From positions 69,519,407 through 69,583,406 of the forward strand of contig OX638372.1 in the NCBI GenBank assembly GCA_951812925.1: 64,000 nt of DNA, read 5' to 3'. Shown one piece after another: positions 23,246 to 34,440 of this stretch; the first letter of the stretch is position 1, and every line of letters begins with the position of its first letter. Below the pieces are notes generated by a model. It was not told where the DNA came from. It made no database searches and saw only the letters and a program-made list of their open reading frames with translations. The stretch comes from Calliopum simillimum (lineage: Eukaryota > Arthropoda > Insecta > Diptera > Lauxaniidae). The position numbers and the translations under genes are program-made.

Positions 23246-25599
23246 AAATTTTGAATAAGATCTTGATAACTTTTTTTTTTTGGTAATTTGTGTTTACTAA
23301 ATCCAATTCTGGCAAACATTTTTCTCTATCAGGTCTGTGGTCCGAGTTATCCTTGCTCTAAAGTGCAGAACACTCTTTTTTCAAGCATATTACGCTCATC
23401 TGAAAATAGCGATTTTTGAACTTTAAATCAAGGATTATTTGGATCACCGACCTGATTGAAAAAAATGTTTAACATGCGACATTGGTCTCCGAAAAACTTA
23501 AAACAAATGAAATATGTAATTGTCACGGGTGGACAATTGTACAATATATGATAATTGTTAATTTCTTTAAGTTCTTTAGCAAAACAAAATGACAATAGAT
23601 CTTAAGCGGCCGTTATTCATAAAAAATACTTAGCAGCTGCCTCTGAAGTCTCATTAAATGGTGACTCCTTTTTTTCTCTATTACCCCTTGTCATCTTGCC
23701 AGCATATGCAGATTGCATTGTTACGTGCACTGCTGTCACTTTCATTGATAGCGACAATAACGCACTTTTAGCTCGTGTCTGCGTTGATCCTTGTTTGCAA
23801 CCTCGGCTCCTAGTCCTCAACAGCCACAACAAGCAGGGTAATCGAGGTGCTACGCAAAATGCTGTATGTCAAAGTTGAACGCGTCGACGCACTGATACAA
23901 CATGCTACATGAATTAGCTCACAGCAAGCGCTCCATGACTACGACGCATACGGGTACAAGTTTATTAGCGGGTACTGCTACAACATTAACCCTTGAACGC
24001 AATGACCTGCGTGGTAGAAAATGCAAACGAAGAGTCACAAGATAAAAACTCTTAGATATCTTGTTGTTGGTTTCGGTTCAGATGCGGATGCGGATGCAAA
24101 GTTGGATGCTTTGGTTAAGGGTTGCGCAAGCGTGTTTAACGCACTTTTAACCCGTTTCAACAATTAAAGGGTTGTTTTCACTCTTTATCGCTGATCTTTC
24201 ACTTATATTTTTTTTCTCGTTATTTTGGTTTTTTCTTCATATCTATTTTGCATTCATCAAAAAAACTCTTATTTTTAAATTAAAAAAGGGATAAAATTTT
24301 ACGTAAAAAAAGGGAAATTGATGACATCCTGTCAAGGTTAGAATTCAGCAAATACTTATAGTTGTGTATCCTTTATTGCTGAAAGCGCAAGCGTGTCACG
24401 CGTCTAGCATAACATTTCGGTTTATTTTTTTAGTATTTCCGCTGCTACAGAGATGTGATTCTGTGATGGCATGGGCATATGCTTACGATTATTTTTCAGC
24501 AATTAATAGTTTTTGGATATCTGGTTGCACTAACAACTTAAGGTAGGATAAGACAAAGCTGGTAAAAAAAAGTTTGATCGTCATGGTACTATTTTTACTT
24601 TTTGGCTTCTTTGAATAAACTCCTTGCCTTTACCCAGCTAATACAATTTTTCTGTTACTAATCACAGATTACGCCTTTTTATATTTTAAATTCTTAAGAA
24701 TCTGCAACTTAGCGCTATCCATCAGAAACACCAAACTCTTATTGAATAAACCGAAGAATAAGAAGCGGAATTCCGGCATAACAGTCCTTTCACATCCGCT
24801 GTAATATTTGAAACTGAATGATAGATACAATTGAAATCATCAACTCAGCCAAAAGCTTCTGCTCTGACATTCAGTTTTGTTCACGATATCACAGCAGGAT
24901 TCATTTGATTCTTCGACGGCACAGTGGGGAAGTTGCACAAACCGAACAGCCTGCTAACAACTGGATGCGGCGTTCGTTAAGACGCATTTTTTCCAAGTGC
25001 CAAGGATATGTTTTGTCTTACTTGCAGTTTTTTATTATCCTTTTGTTTTCCTGTGTTGCTTCTTTTCCTTTGCTTTTATTTTTTTTTTTTTTTTTGTACA
25101 ATTTTATGTTTATTTTTGGTCACAAAATTCAATCAAGCTCATTGGACATGGTCTGTTTTTGGCAGCTTTGCATATAGCAAATGCTGTTATGTCTTCGCCT
25201 GTCCGCTACATATGAGTTAAATAAGTAAATAGGACAATTCCACTGATATGGCTGGCACTTTACACATATGAAATAAACCATAGAAAAAGGATATTTCAAG
25301 CTTGAATATCTCAAAAATATCTATTTAAAGAAGTTTCAGTTTAAACAAAAGTGTTTACAATTTTATCATACAATTAGCTAAAACTTTCTTATAAAAAAGT
25401 TTTCTCTAAAACGCTGATCCAAGAAAACGTTTTTTCTCTAAAACAAGTCAGAAAATCAGTTTTAACCCTATCACTCCTCAGGGGTACATTTTCGACCCCG
25501 CCTAGAGTACAATGTTTTCTTAGTCTAGGCCTCCTCTATTACCTCCCAAAAGCTTCGTAACTCTATGCGATACAACCTGTATAGGTACTGTCATACTTT
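23246..25599. other. Intron sequence, no gene seen
   Basis: Complex sequence with long T runs near 25080. The overlapping frames at 24818-25220 are products of low-complexity T-rich DNA and have no family match. Confidence 0.5.
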
Positions 25600-26169
25600 T
25601 TATGCCCTACACCCAGGGTATATTCACTTTGTTCATCCGTTTATAACGCAGAGAAGGAGGCGTGGCAGATATAGAAAAGTATATATATTCTTGATCAGCG
25701 TCACCTCCTGAGTCGATATAGCCATGTCCGTCTGTCTGGCTGGGTGTGCGTGGAAATACATTTTCTGGGAACACTGAGCAAGAATTATGGTGCACTGCCT
25801 CAGTCGTCAAAGTTAGCTTGTGGGATTGAAAATGTGCGAAATCGGTCAACGGACATGCCTACCACCCATACAAAAAATATATTCAAAATGCAACTTTAGC
25901 AGCAAGCTCTGAAAAAAAACTGATCGAATTCGGACAAGAGGGCGTGGCCCCTCTCATAGAAGCAAAAGCTTCAAAACGTTATACTGAAAACGTTTTTGGA
26001 GATAATCAAACTAAATTTTATTCAGACACTAAGAACTAAATGCAAGCGCTTAGCAAAAACTGGGCAAACTCGGACAAGAGGGCTTGGCACGTACCATATA
26101 CGCAAAATTTTAAAAATACTGCAGTGTAAGGTATTTTATGTTTGGCCAGGCCAAAGGTTACACCTTTAG
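25600..26169 (+). mobile_element. DINE-1-like non-autonomous Helitron, copy 1
   Basis: Starts TTATGCCCTACACCCAGGGT. It contains the block AGTATATATATTCTTGATCA followed by GAGTCGATATAGCCATGTCC and GTCTGTCTGG, which I recognise from Drosophila DINE-1/INE-1 elements. It ends with a perfect hairpin TTTGGCCAGGCCAAA (26141-26155) a few bases before its 3' end, as Helitrons do. The terminal CTAG seen in the other two copies is degenerate here. There is no ORF of its own; the 25607-25849 minus frame lies inside it. Confidence 0.75.
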
Positions 26170-26546
26170 TAATTTTGAGTTCACTTTGTCAAAAAATAAA
26201 AATAGTTTTTAGCCCTTTTGAACCAGTTGGGACAATATATCCCAAACATTTTTGAATAAATGTATAATTCTGTTATTAACGTCACTTAAATTGAATGAAT
26301 TAATAAAATTAATGCAATTTTTAGTAACCACAGTTTTTCTTATAACCACTTCAAGGACATTATATCCCAAAAATTCAAATCAAAAACATCTGTATATAGT
26401 ATAGACCGGAAGCGCTTCCGCCGCGGCGGTGACAATCAGAATTTGGAAACGGTCAAACATTTTACTTAAATTAAGTTTCTAAGATTAACCTATCACAAAT
26501 GTTGTGTACCCCACAGTTTTTTTCCGGGGCGAAAAAGTAACTTTAA
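26170..26546. other. Intron sequence with a small GC-rich palindrome
   Basis: No gene. The perfect palindrome CGGAAGCGCTTCCG (26407-26420) followed by CCGCGGCGG stands out in very AT-rich DNA. Confidence 0.5.
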
Positions 26547-26664
26547 GGGCCGTTTTCTCAATGACTAGTTGAGAACTAATCTGAACTTTAACCGACAGTT
26601 TTCTGTGAAAAACTCTGGGTTAAAGTTCCGATTAGTTCTTAACCAGGCATTGAGAAAACGGCCC
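26547..26664. mobile_element. 118-bp PIF/Harbinger-like MITE with TAA target duplication
   Basis: It begins GGGCCGTTTTCTCAATG and ends CATTGAGAAAACGGCCC, with about 50-bp inverted repeats covering nearly all of the element. TAA flanks it on both sides (26544-26546 and 26665-26667). A 3-bp TAA/TTA target duplication with GG-CC termini is typical of the PIF/Harbinger superfamily. It has no coding capacity. Confidence 0.8.
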
Positions 26665-27890
26665 TAAAGTTAAAAGAAAGAAAAAAAATCAAAACAAAAT
26701 ATATTTTTTTAAAATCTGTTTTCTACAGTTTTTGAAAATATAGTCCCAAGAAAAGTTTTAAAAACAAAACTCTTATTAGTCTGTTTTTTTTTTTTTTTTT
26801 TGAATAAATGTTTCAAGTTCCAAAACAACTTCCAAAATATTTAAATATGAGATTGAAAATATAATAATTGCTTATATGTCCTAAATGTAAGATTTGTGGA
26901 TCGACCCAAAACTTAAACAAAGAAAATTCACAAGCAGACAAACAAATAAAAAAGAATAACATGCAAAAAAACACTAGAGATACTGCGGTTATATGCCAAC
27001 CCTAAGGATTCAATTGTAGCGCGATACAAATCTTTACCTAACCCCTATCCACCACGCCATCAGTATTGTGCATGGGTTAAGTGACCGCAGTATCTATCTC
27101 TCTGACGTTGTCAAGCAGCGGATGATGCAAATTGGCCGACCGCCCGCTGAAAACACAAGCTTTCTTCATGTGTTAAATTTGCACCGGAAATGACGATAAT
27201 TGCTTACCGTAGAATTTTGTTTCCTTTTTTTTCACTCTTTTACTTAATTTCTCCAAGTTGTCAGTCGGGCCATCTTGCGACTTAATCCTTTTTCATAGCA
27301 AAAGTTCTGCCTTTTATTCTTCTCTTTGAATTACTTGTACGTGAAATCGCATAATAATCAGGTATTAGCAGTTTCAAAAGATTTGTATTGAAAAAAGGAT
27401 CATCTTTGACCAAGTAGCTGCTGTTCCAAAGGATAAAGGAGAAATCAATTATCTATGTATGTATGTTCGTTACATATACACATGTGTTGCAATAACTTTT
27501 ACAGAAAGGTTCATACATAAATGCGCCTAAAAGCTTTCGATGGACAAAAGTTCTTTCTTAGATGATTTCTTTAGCTACATTGGCTTTAGGTAAACAGTAT
27601 TGGATTTTAAATCATCCATATCTTTATGCTCAGATTTTTTCTTTTTTTTTTTTTTTGCTTTGCCTGTGATCATATGCAGTTTTGTAGATATCTCAGAAAG
27701 CTCTTGAGATGCTTCATCCAACGGCATCAGTTATTTCCCAACCGATTTTGCATTTTTTTACTGATATGGAAAGAAAAATTTATGGCAATTCTAAAAAAAT
27801 TTACTTTAATTTAAGTTAAATGGAAATATGTGGAGATATTTTAGAGGAAAGTTAATATTTGCAAAACGACCTTTTTTAGCAAGACTTTGA
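26665..27890. other. Intron sequence, no gene seen
   Basis: AT-rich with T runs near 26790 and 27640. The frame at 27626-27814 is low-complexity and not credible. Confidence 0.5.
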
Positions 27891-27898
27891 AGCGTAAG

Positions 27899-28702
27899 CA
27901 GTGGCGGATTAACCCTAAGGCACCTGCCTAGGGCGGGAGATTTTAGGGGGGCGGCAAATTTTCGGAGTGATAAAAAAATTTTATAATTTAAGTATTGAAC
28001 TTGATTTTATTTTACCTAAATGGTACTTTAAAAACATTTACTCTCTGCACTATTTAAGCAATACGAAAGGACGATTTAACCGATTAACAACAACCATGTA
28101 GTGTACCATATGGTTAAATTAAGACGATTATAAAAGATATTTAAGAAAAGTTTACTCAATGAACAGGGCGGCAAAATGAGTGATTGAAATCGATATTGTT
28201 GCATAAGACCAAAGGACTATAAGCTCAAGAACTCTTATCAAATGCAAAATGGACTGTAGGAAGTGGCAAAATGGACTGTAGGGGCGGCAAAATGAGTGAT
28301 TGAAATAGATATTGTTCCCTAAGACCATAGGACTATAAGCTCAATAACTCTTATCAAATGCAAAATAGACTGTAGAAAGTGGCAAAATGGACTGTAGGAG
28401 GCGGCAAAATGAGTGATTGAAATAGATAATAGATTGAAAGAAACAAAAAATTGGATTTTTCGGATGAGAAAAAAATATAGACTGAAAGGGTTAACAAAAT
28501 TAGACGAACAATTTTTAATGTATGAATAAACGATGTATGTATTTAAACATTCAAATCATTAAAGTGTTAATATAACCTATTAATCTGTTTTTATAATAAG
28601 TTTCTTTTTCTATGTATAAAAAAAAAATCTTAAGGGAGGGGGGGGGGGGGGGCGGCGAAAAAATAAGTGCCTAGGGCGGCAGATTACTTAGATCCGCCAC
28701 TG
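27899..28702. mobile_element. hAT-superfamily MITE, 804 bp, with exact 8-bp target duplication
   Basis: The left end CAGTGGCGGATTAACCCTA and the right end TAGATCCGCCACTG form inverted termini. AGCGTAAG flanks it on both sides (27891-27898 and 28703-28710), the 8-bp duplication expected for hAT elements. The subterminal parts are also inverted (TGCCTAGGGCGG and its partner near 28670). The interior holds a tandem repeat of 116-117 bp and a long G run at 28638-28651. It has no transposase, so it would need one supplied elsewhere. Confidence 0.93.
28166..28432 (+). repeat. Tandem repeat, 116-117 bp, about 2.3 copies, inside the hAT MITE
   Basis: The unit starts GGGCGGCAAAATGAGTGATT at 28166, again at 28282, and partially at 28399. 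The units include CTATAAGCTCAA and ATGGACTGTAG blocks. Confidence 0.85.
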
Positions 28703-28710
28703 AGCGTAAG

Positions 28711-29918
28711 GCATACAATTTCAAATAAAACTAAACATTCATTAAAATTGGTTAAAAATTTAAGATGTTACGATTTTTAAAAAATCTTACTTTATGCGAA
28801 ATTTTAATTTTTAAGAAATAAAAAATGATTGTCGGATGTTTTCTATTTTAAAGTTAAGTAGTAGACTGATTTAAAGAAAATTATTTTATGTGACCTCTAA
28901 AGACTCTTTCCGCAGAATATTTTCTCTGAATATTTTGCCCCGTTACAAAGAAGTTTTAAGAAATAGAGGTCAAAAATACGCATAAAAACACGACCCAATG
29001 GGTTAAGATTTTCTAAAAAAGTATTGCACAAAAAAGTGTACTAAGAATCACTAAAACTCGTTTTCATGGAATCAGTCCTTATATACAGAAAAGATTGTTC
29101 GAGCATTTTTTATTAGTTAAAAACTATAATTTCGAATAAGGGAAGATTTAAAAAAAAAATAGTAACATCTTCAATTTTCAACCAATTTAATAAATGATAC
29201 ATACGAGTAGTTAGTTTTATTTGAAATCGTATGCACTTTATGAATAAATTAAAGTTTCTACACCTTACTTTTCAAAGTGTTGCTGAAAAAAGATACTACA
29301 AAATAAGAACAAAAAAAAAAAAACAAATAATGCAAATTTTAACTTTCCACTAAAATACCTCCACATATTTCTATTGAACTTAAACTATAGTATACAGGGT
29401 GGTTGGGATTCGGTAAAACACCGAAAAATTTAATATATCTGGGACTATTCTGAACAACTTTTCTTAGTTGATGTACTTTAATTGCCTATAAAACTGGTGT
29501 TTTTTGGTCCAAGTCATGATTTTCTCCAGATTTTCTTTTTAAAGCACTATTTTTCCAAAACCTGTGTTATTAACACATAACAAATTATGAAAGCCCAATT
29601 CGTTTCCTTTCATTTGGTGTGTAATTTGTACCTGATTTCCTTCATTAGCGTATTTTTTTTATAGGAGGATATTAATTGCTCCATTGGTTTTCTCGGAGCG
29701 AAGAAAAATTATGTAGACATCGTTTTTAAGAGCCCCTGTAACTTTTGACACGGTATCGGAATGACATTTTTCTTCATACAAATCGTGTCCATAAGATTAC
29801 GATATTTGCGAGACAACTTCATGTATCGAAATAAATAAAATTTGGTTTTAAAGAAAAACCCAGGCTCTTTCATTTAACTTATCAGATTTTACGGCCCAAA
29901 AGTCTCATTGTCTTGTTA
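28711..29918. other. Intron sequence, no gene seen
   Basis: AT-rich. TATACAGGGTGG at 29391 resembles the outer end of several insect MITEs, but no partner end was found. Confidence 0.45.
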
Positions 29919-30140
29919 CAGTAGGTCAAAGCCAAACTCGTACACCAAAGAGACTATTTTTCATTGCCCCAAAACTTAGTAGCAAAAATAATTTAAGAAA
30001 CTTGAAGTACATTTTTAAATAGCATATTCAATCTTTCAATTCAGACAAAAAACCAAACTTGAAATTTTCCGTTATTTTTGAAAATAAATAAGAAGTTACA
30101 GAAATTAATCAAATTCAGTACCAAAGCCAAACTCGTACAC
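29919..30140. repeat. Terminal region of a Tc1-like element with two direct repeats (IR/DR type)
   Basis: CAGTA followed shortly by CAAAGCCAAACTCGTACAC occurs at 29919-29945 and again at 30116-30140, in the same orientation. The outer copy follows TA, the Tc1/mariner target. Two direct repeats about 195 bp apart at one end are the hallmark of IR/DR Tc1-like transposons such as Minos and Sleeping Beauty. The transposase fragment next to it points toward this end. Confidence 0.7.
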
Positions 30141-30720
30141 TTTAACAAAATGATAATTTTAACATGAGTCCAGTATTTAGTGTACTTTATTGTGTTTTTA
30201 ATTGTCATTTTTAGTCCTTTTGGCATCTTTTGAATTAGTTTTTCACAATAGCTCGGATACATTTTTTTTCTATTCTCCCTTTTCAGTTCAGTTTTTGAAG
30301 AAATATTGTGCTGGTGAACTTTTGCGTCCAGATAATTCCACAAGATTTCAATATCATTTATATCTGGACGCTGTTTCAGTGTTACGAATACATTGGGACA
30401 GTTATATTGAATCCACGATCTCATATTATAAGAAATATGTTTGAGATCGATATCTTGGTAAAAGTACCTATCACTACATTGACCAAGTTTATCCTTACAT
30501 TGCAATAAATTTATTCTTAAAATGTTCAAATACATCTTATGATCCTTACTACTATCAACAAAATAGAGTATTCCAGGCCCAGCTGCTGAAAAAGAGCCCC
30601 AAACCATTAGTGAACCTCATTTATGTTTTACAAATGCTTTAAGGTTTTTCGAACAAGGTGCTTCAGTTGATTTTTTCCATACGTATGGTAGAGGACATTT
30701 TTCCAAAAGAAAAAATCTTT
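30041..30720 (-). pseudogene. Tc1-like transposase fragment (C-terminal half), minus strand
   Basis: The open frame 30041-30607 begins MVWGSFSAAGPGILYFVDSS, equivalent to the Tc1 MVWGCFSAAG motif. It continues with FYQDIDLKH (second catalytic Asp region; canonical is DNDPKH) and RPDINDIEILW (third catalytic acid region; canonical is SPDLNPIE). It ends with a typical YCEKLIQKMPKGLK tail. Upstream on the same strand, reading continues through a stop (FVKHK, stop, GSLMVWG) back to YVWKKSTEAPCS, so the N-terminal half is missing. It is oriented opposite to the host gene. Confidence 0.88.
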
Positions 30721-30744
30721 ATGGCAGTGAGTTTTAGCAAACAG

Positions 30745-31020
30745 CAACCGAACCTCTTGATGCTTCTTCTTTATTAAAGAAAAACGTTAGACCAAATGTA
30801 AAACATGAAGGTGGTTCACTAATGGCTTGAGGCTCTTTTTTAGCAGCTGGGCCTGGAATGCTCCATTTTGTTGATAGTAGTAAGGATCGTAAGATGTTTT
30901 TGAACATTTTAAGACTATGTTTAATGCAATGTAAGGATAAAATTGGTCAATGTAGTGATAGGTACTTTTACCAAGATATCGATCTCAAACATATTTCTTA
31001 TAATATGAGATCGTGGATTT
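30745..31020 (+). pseudogene. Second Tc1-like transposase fragment, head to head with the first
   Basis: The frame gives TEPLDASSLLKKNVRPNVKH, then EGGSLMA, a stop where Trp is expected (TGG to TGA), then GSFLAAGPGMLHFVDSS and FYQDIDLKHISYNMRSWI. It is nearly the same protein as the minus-strand copy but differs at many bases, and it stops abruptly at about 31020. The two pieces therefore form a 0.25-kb inverted repeat. Confidence 0.85.
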
Positions 31021-34000
31021 AAAATAACTGAAATTTTTCACAGCTTTAGAACATTGTTTAATTTGAATTTGTTTATAAAAAAACGAAATTTTCAATAACA
31101 AATGACGTCACATGTGATCATCATATTTTTTTTTATAAATTATAATTAGCATTTTTAAAAAAAAAAAAAAAATCTATGAATTTTAGAAAAAGGGTCTGTT
31201 CAAACATTTCAAAAACTTCAATTGTTAATAACTATTAAAAAAAAATGTTTGTAACAATTTTTTTGCAGTGTTATTTCCTTATAACAAAAGTATCTAAAAA
31301 TCATCTTTCCAAAAATAAAAAATATCTACTTTGGGTTTTTAGTAGCCGAGTTGGGAAAACTTTAGCCTTGTGTGGTTTAGAAAAAGGAAAAAATGCCAGA
31401 AAATCTTTTGGATATAAAATCAAAATTTAATTAAGAAATAACGACAGAATTTTTGGAAATAATGTCATTGGAAATAACGCTATAGAAAATAAAGCTATAA
31501 AAATTGTTGGAAATTAAGCCAGACAAATCTCCATACAAAATTTTGTGATTATTTCCATTTTATTCTAAAATTAAGCCAACCTTTTTTTTCAGAGTTAATT
31601 TCTGGCTTTATTTCATTTTGTACGCCACATTACTTTTGAAAATATTGTGGAGATTTTCCAAAAATTTTCTGCCGTTATTTCTATGGCATTATTTCCAAAA
31701 AATCTGATGTTATGTCCTAGTTAATTTTTGCCAAATTTCAAAAAATATTCTGGCGTTTTTTCCGGCACCCGCGGGAGTCATAATCATTTGGTATTCGTAA
31801 TCATTATCTTCCAGCTCTGAGCTATCCCACTTCGTTCAACTTCGTATTGTCTTATCGTCCGATAATCTTCATTTCTGAAAAAAATAACGATATTTGGTGG
31901 CCAATGACCATCTCAAATGCCGAAAAATCCCATTTCCATCAAAATTTTACGGCGAAATGGAATGGTCGAAATCACTACATTATATCTTGAGATGATTGGT
32001 TCTTATGTTACAGGTGAAAATATCAGGAAAAATACAACTTTCAAGTTTTTTTACATGGTGTTGTTACTGAAAGATCTTTGGGGTTTTCTGAATGACAGAA
32101 ATGAGGAAACTATTTATCATTTTGGGTAAAAATCGCCATTCGCAATTGCAGCGGTAGATTGGCGACATATTGGCAATAATAAAAAAATACAACTACAACA
32201 ACAACTCACAGCGCAACGCGTTTAAATTAACACCCTCGTTGCACGTTTCAAATTCACAGACGACACAGCAGCAGCAAATTCTGCAATAAACTGCCAATTT
32301 CGTGCAAATTGTGGGGTTGCGTTTTTTTTTTTTTTTTTGCCAGAGCGGTTTGTTGCGGTGCTGATTTGTTTTACGTGCGGTTACATTTTATCGTATGTGT
32401 TTGGTTTCGGTTGTTTTTTTTCCCAACGTTTCTTACATTTTTAAATTTTTCGATTTTAAATTTGAAACACATCCACACTAGTCCTTGGTGCTCTTTCCTG
32501 GACGCTTCAAAACTGCTGTCAAAATATGATGAAATATATCATTTTCTTAGCAACTTTAAAAGGGAGCAAAGTGAAAGCGACATCTGTTGTTGCCATCAAA
32601 TTAAACGCGTAAAACAAAGACGCTCCTCACCAAATAGCAACAACTACATGCGAGTACAATGGTGGAATGTCGGTTTGTATGGCACATATGAGCACCATTA
32701 AATATGGCACATGTGTGTGTGTGTGTGTGTGTATGGGTGAGGGCGTAAGTGCGTGCGTGTGTGTGTATTTGTGGCTGGCCAAAAAATGAAAAACTAAAAA
32801 ATTTATGAAACCGCAACTAAATAGAAAAGCATCCGAAATGTAATTTCCAAAATTTGTGCCTTCGCGCCGCGCCGCACTGCACCGTACGGTTTGTATGGTT
32901 ACGCGAATGAAAAAAAAAAAAAAAAGAAAGAGTCCTGGGTCCTGGGGAGCGTATAGTCAAGGTTTTTTTTTTTTTTTCATTTTTTATTTTTTGTTTTTTG
33001 TGATGATACCACCTTTTTTTAAACATTCGATTCGCTTGCATGAATTTGCTTATTGTTGTTGTAGCTGTTATTGTGGCTTTTGTTGTTGTTGTTATTGTTT
33101 TGGTATTCAACGGTGAATGAATGTACAGGCGCGCGCTTAATACTCAAGGATTGTTAGCGTATAACATCCGGTTGAAACAGCGGCCATTTGTATTCAGCGG
33201 ACGTGAGGATTTCGCGCAACAAAATGCCATCAGCATCAGCAGTCGGATGTGTGCATGCATGTGTGTGTGTGTGTGTGTGTGTTTGTGTCTCCAACTGACT
33301 GATCCCAACAATACTAGCGAAACACCCAGTGCGAAATGTAAAGATCAAATCATCAAACTTACTTGCTTACAATTCGCTTCGATTTGATTTTATTGTCATT
33401 GACTTTTTTCTTACCTTCTATACCCACCGCCAACTTCTTTAATTCGCGAACGCTTGAATACTCAGCGCTGCACAGTGGGAGGAATGGGACATTCTTCGGA
33501 ATTAAATTAATGTCCAAATAAAATTCGGAACATAAATGAGCGCAAATATTATACACAAATTTGGGAAGTTATATCTTTCTAGCACATTTTTGTATTTTAT
33601 GTGCACATTTGGTTAGCGACATTACTTTTACCGCACCTTTTGGAATGAAATAGCACAGTAATACCAAAAACTTAGGTACTAGAATTTCAAATGAATGTAG
33701 TGAGAATCCCCAATAAAATAAATTTTACCATACTGTTTTAGTAAATTTTTCGAATAATATATATGAAGCAAAACACGCCAAGCGTACCAGCTGAAAATGT
33801 TTTTGTTTGGAAATATGGTAGATCCGGTGTGTAAGAACAATAATCCGGGAGGATTTGGTGCTAGTACCATTTGTTGTTAAAATACAGGGTGTTGAAGGTG
33901 GCGTTTTTAGTCATATTCATGAAAAGGGTGTTTTTTCAAAAACTTGTATCCTTTACCAAAGTTTGTAAATTGATAACTTGGTAACTGGTCCAATTCATTT

Positions 34001-34166
34001 TTAATGGTTTTTTTTTATAAAAAAATATTACTTGGTGAAAAAATTTTTCTTCACCAAAATTTTTTAAACTTAAAAATACTTTTGAATTTTTTTTTTAAAA
34101 AAAACCCCCATAAATTTTTTTTTTTAAAAGTACTTTGAATTAAAGCATAATTTATACACTTTGAAA
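31021..34166. other. Intron sequence with TG microsatellites, no gene seen
   Basis: TG repeats occur at about 32711-32732 and 33258-33282. 31430-31760 has weak internal inverted similarity around AATAACG / CGTTATTT. The 130-codon frame at 32309-32701 starts in a T run and has no family match. TACAGGGTG at 33883 resembles a MITE end. Confidence 0.45.
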
Positions 34167-34440
34167 TGATGTATGCCTCAAGATGGAATTCGGTCGCTTG
34201 ATGAGAGTTTTTGGCTTTTGAACGTCCGCGGCTGGCAAAACTCTTTGTTTACTCAAGATGAAGGCATCTTACGAAAAAAGTGTACTAAGCATAAAATGCT
34301 TAGAATCGATCAAGATATGCGTGTGAAATTTTTAGAATTTTTTAAAAATTTTTATGCTTAGTACACTTTTTTCCTCTTGAGTAGCGTTCAAAGCCAAAAA
34401 CTCTTATCAAGCGACCGAATCCCATCTTGATCACACTTCA
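34167..34440. repeat. Small fold-back, same family as 9368-9634
   Basis: AAGATGGAATTCGGTCGCTT (34180) pairs with AAGCGACCGAATCCCATCTT (34409). The inner parts pair GAAAAAAGTGTACTAAGCAT with ATGCTTAGTACACTTTTTTC. The centre is AATTTTTAGAATTTTT-like sequence. Confidence 0.85.

Noticed and set aside
32309..32701. 130-codon ORF beginning in a T run
   Set aside because: Starts with poly-Phe from low-complexity DNA and has no recognisable domain.
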